In this document: in pieces, positions 12,254 through 13,582 of the stretch
Position numbering within the stretch: the first letter of the stretch is position 1
Layout of the letters: every line of letters starts with the position of its first letter
DNA from: DASQFQ01 sp039934455
GTDB taxonomy: Bacteria > Actinomycetota > Thermoleophilia > Solirubrobacterales > Solirubrobacteraceae
Length of the DNA stretch: 13,582 bases
Reading direction: 5' to 3'
NCBI GenBank assembly: GCA_039934455.1
Contig: JBDTMF010000113.1
Span: forward strand, 1-13,582
Made by a program: the position numbers and the translations under genes
Notes under the pieces: model-generated
Databases searched by the model: none
What the model was told of the DNA's origin: nothing
Seen by the model: the letters and a program-made list of their open reading frames with translations, nothing else

Positions 12254-13582
12254 TTACGCGGGAATGGGCTCGAGCGCCTCCGCCCCGTAGACGGCGCGCA
12301 CCGCGTCCTCGAGCAGCACATGCTCGGGCCGCCGCAGCTCCGGGTCGGCGTCGAGCACCGCGCGCGCTCGCATCCGCGCCCGCTCGAGCAGCTCCGCGTC
12401 CTCCGGCAGGCGCGCGATCTTGAATTGTGCGAGTCCGGACTGGCGGGTGCCGAGCATCTCGCCCTCGCCGCGCAGCTCGAGGTCGATCTCGGCGAGCTTG
12501 AAGCCGTCGCGGTGCTCGGCGAGCGCGCGCAGCCGCGGCGACTCCTTGGGGCCGAACAGCACGCACACCGACGCGTGCTCACCGCGGCCGATGCGCCCAC
12601 GCAGCTGGTGCAGCTGCGAGATCCCGTAGCGCTCCGCGTTCTCGACCAGCATCACGCTCGCGTTGGGGACGTCGATGCCGACCTCGATCACCGTCGTCGC
12701 CACGAGCACGTCGGCGCCGCCGCCGGCGAAGGCCGCCATCGCCTCCTGCTTCTCGCGCGGCCGCTTCTGCCCGTGCAGGAGCACGACGCGAAAGTCGCGC
12801 AGCTCCGTCTTCTGGAGGCGCTCGAACTCCGCGGTCGCCGCGCGCGCCTGCAGCGCCTCGGACTCCTCCACCAGCGGGCAGACCACGAACGCCTGCCGGC
12901 CCGCGCGCAGCTCCTCGCGGATGCGCTCGTACGCCCGCTCGCGCTCGCGCTCACTGGAGGCCACGAAGGTGTCGATCGGGCGCCGGCCCGCGGGCAGCTC
13001 GCGCAGCATGGTGACGTCGAGGTCGCCGTAGGCGGTCAGCGCGAGCGTGCGCGGGATCGGCGTCGCGGTCATGTGCAGCACGTGCGGCGACAGCGAGGCC
13101 GGCGCCTTGCGGTCGAGCGCGCGGCGCTGGTTGACGCCGAAACGATGCTGCTCGTCGACGACCACGACCGCGAGGCGCTCGAACTCGACTGCCTGCTCGA
13201 TCAGCGCGTGGGTGCCGACGAGCAGGCGCAGCTCGCCGGTGGCGAGCTTGCCGAGGAGGTCCGTGCGCCGCGCGGCCGGCGTCGAGCCGGTCAGCAGCGC
13301 GGCCTGCACGAGCTCGCCGGGCATCAGGCGCTGCAATGTCTGGAAGTGCTGCTCGGCGAGCGTCTCGGTCGGCGCCATCAGCGCGGCCTGCGCGCCCTGC
13401 TCGACCGCGCGCAGCAGCGCGTAGAGCGCGACGACGGTCTTGCCCGAGCCGACGTCGCCCTGCAGCAGGCGCTGCATCGGCACGCTGCGGGCGAGGTCGT
13501 GGTCGAGCTCGGCGATCGCGCGCTCCTGGTACTCCGTGAACGCGAACGGCAGCGCGCCGCGGTAGCGCTCGATCAACTCGCC
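12254..13582 (-). CDS. recG: ATP-dependent DNA helicase RecG, C-terminal two thirds
   Basis: RecG remodels stalled replication forks and branch-migrates Holliday junctions. The frame is open to the window edge, so the start and the N-terminal wedge domain are outside; 442 residues of about 700 are visible. Superfamily 2 helicase motifs appear in order: QGDVGSGKT (Walker A, codons around 13437-13462), APTETLAEQH (Ia), DEQH (II, encoded at 13156-13145, the RecG variant of DExH), TATPIPRTL (III), RQAFVVCPLVEES (IV), VLVATTVIEVGIDVPNA (V) and QLRGRIGRG (VI), then the RecG TRG-like region RHxDGFKLAEIDLELRGEGEMLGTRQSG. The TTG at 13576 is only an internal codon. It ends 29 bases before the EEP gene and is on the same strand as rsmD and coaD, as in many actinobacteria. 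Confidence 0.97.
   Translation of the reverse strand, partial: GELIERYRGALPFAFTEYQERAIAELDHDLARSVPMQRLLQGDVGSGKTVVALYALLRAVEQGAQAALMAPTETLAEQHFQTLQRLMPGELVQAALLTGSTPAARRTDLLGKLATGELRLLVGTHALIEQAVEFERLAVVVVDEQHRFGVNQRRALDRKAPASLSPHVLHMTATPIPRTLALTAYGDLDVTMLRELPAGRRPIDTFVASSERERERAYERIREELRAGRQAFVVCPLVEESEALQARAATAEFERLQKTELRDFRVVLLHGQKRPREKQEAMAAFAGGGADVLVATTVIEVGIDVPNASVMLVENAERYGISQLHQLRGRIGRGEHASVCVLFGPKESPRLRALAEHRDGFKLAEIDLELRGEGEMLGTRQSGLAQFKIARLPEDAELLERARMRARAVLDADPELRRPEHVLLEDAVRAVYGAEALEPIPA

Noticed and set aside
11193..12290. Plus-strand open frame of 365 residues antisense to the EEP gene
   Set aside because: It covers a gene with a signal peptide and a full catalytic set; its own product is low-complexity Val/Gly/Leu/Arg/Asp.

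Overview
The window is very GC-rich, has a strong G/C third-position bias in its real genes, is densely packed on both strands, and contains many 4-base stop/start overlaps and several leaderless-looking starts. Together with a SepIVA-type DivIVA-like protein next to coaD and rsmD, this points to an actinobacterium. A deep-branching Thermoleophilia/Solirubrobacterales-type lineage is my inference; I see no rRNA, tRNA, insertion sequence, phage gene or CRISPR array, and no gene-free stretch above 300 bases.

Layout. (1) 1-2542, minus strand: an apparent operon of a macro-domain ADP-ribose-binding protein, an unrecognised 319-residue protein and an AMP-forming acyl-CoA synthetase cut by the window edge. 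(2) 2560-4738, plus strand: an acylphosphatase, an unusual 95-residue protein carrying an LQRTAGN motif and a cysteine cluster, and a 503-residue coiled-coil protein with a probable PD-(D/E)XK nuclease core. The macro and acylphosphatase genes diverge across only 17 bases, whose 7-base near-palindromic core can be read as a leaderless -10 element in both directions. (3) 4735-6821, minus strand: an ABC-2/NatAB-like exporter (ATPase then permease); its last codon and that of the nuclease gene share a CTAG. (4) 6857-9607, minus strand: three consecutive predicted lipoproteins (six-repeat kelch propeller, YVTN-type propeller, CAP/SCP domain). (5) 9661-13582, minus strand: recG (upstream part missing), a secreted endonuclease/exonuclease/phosphatase-fold protein, rsmD, coaD and a SepIVA/DivIVA-like coiled-coil gene.

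How the genes relate. Block 5 is core housekeeping (fork rescue, 16S rRNA methylation, CoA synthesis, cell envelope/division) with one secreted hydrolase inserted. Blocks 3 and 4 are envelope functions. Block 2 is the most accessory-like part. Its small LQRTAGN protein resembles the N-terminal leader region of DUF4157 proteins that are often cargo of extracellular contractile injection systems, but it stands without the rest of such a protein. With the coiled-coil nuclease behind an inverted-repeat promoter, this is the best candidate here for something undescribed.
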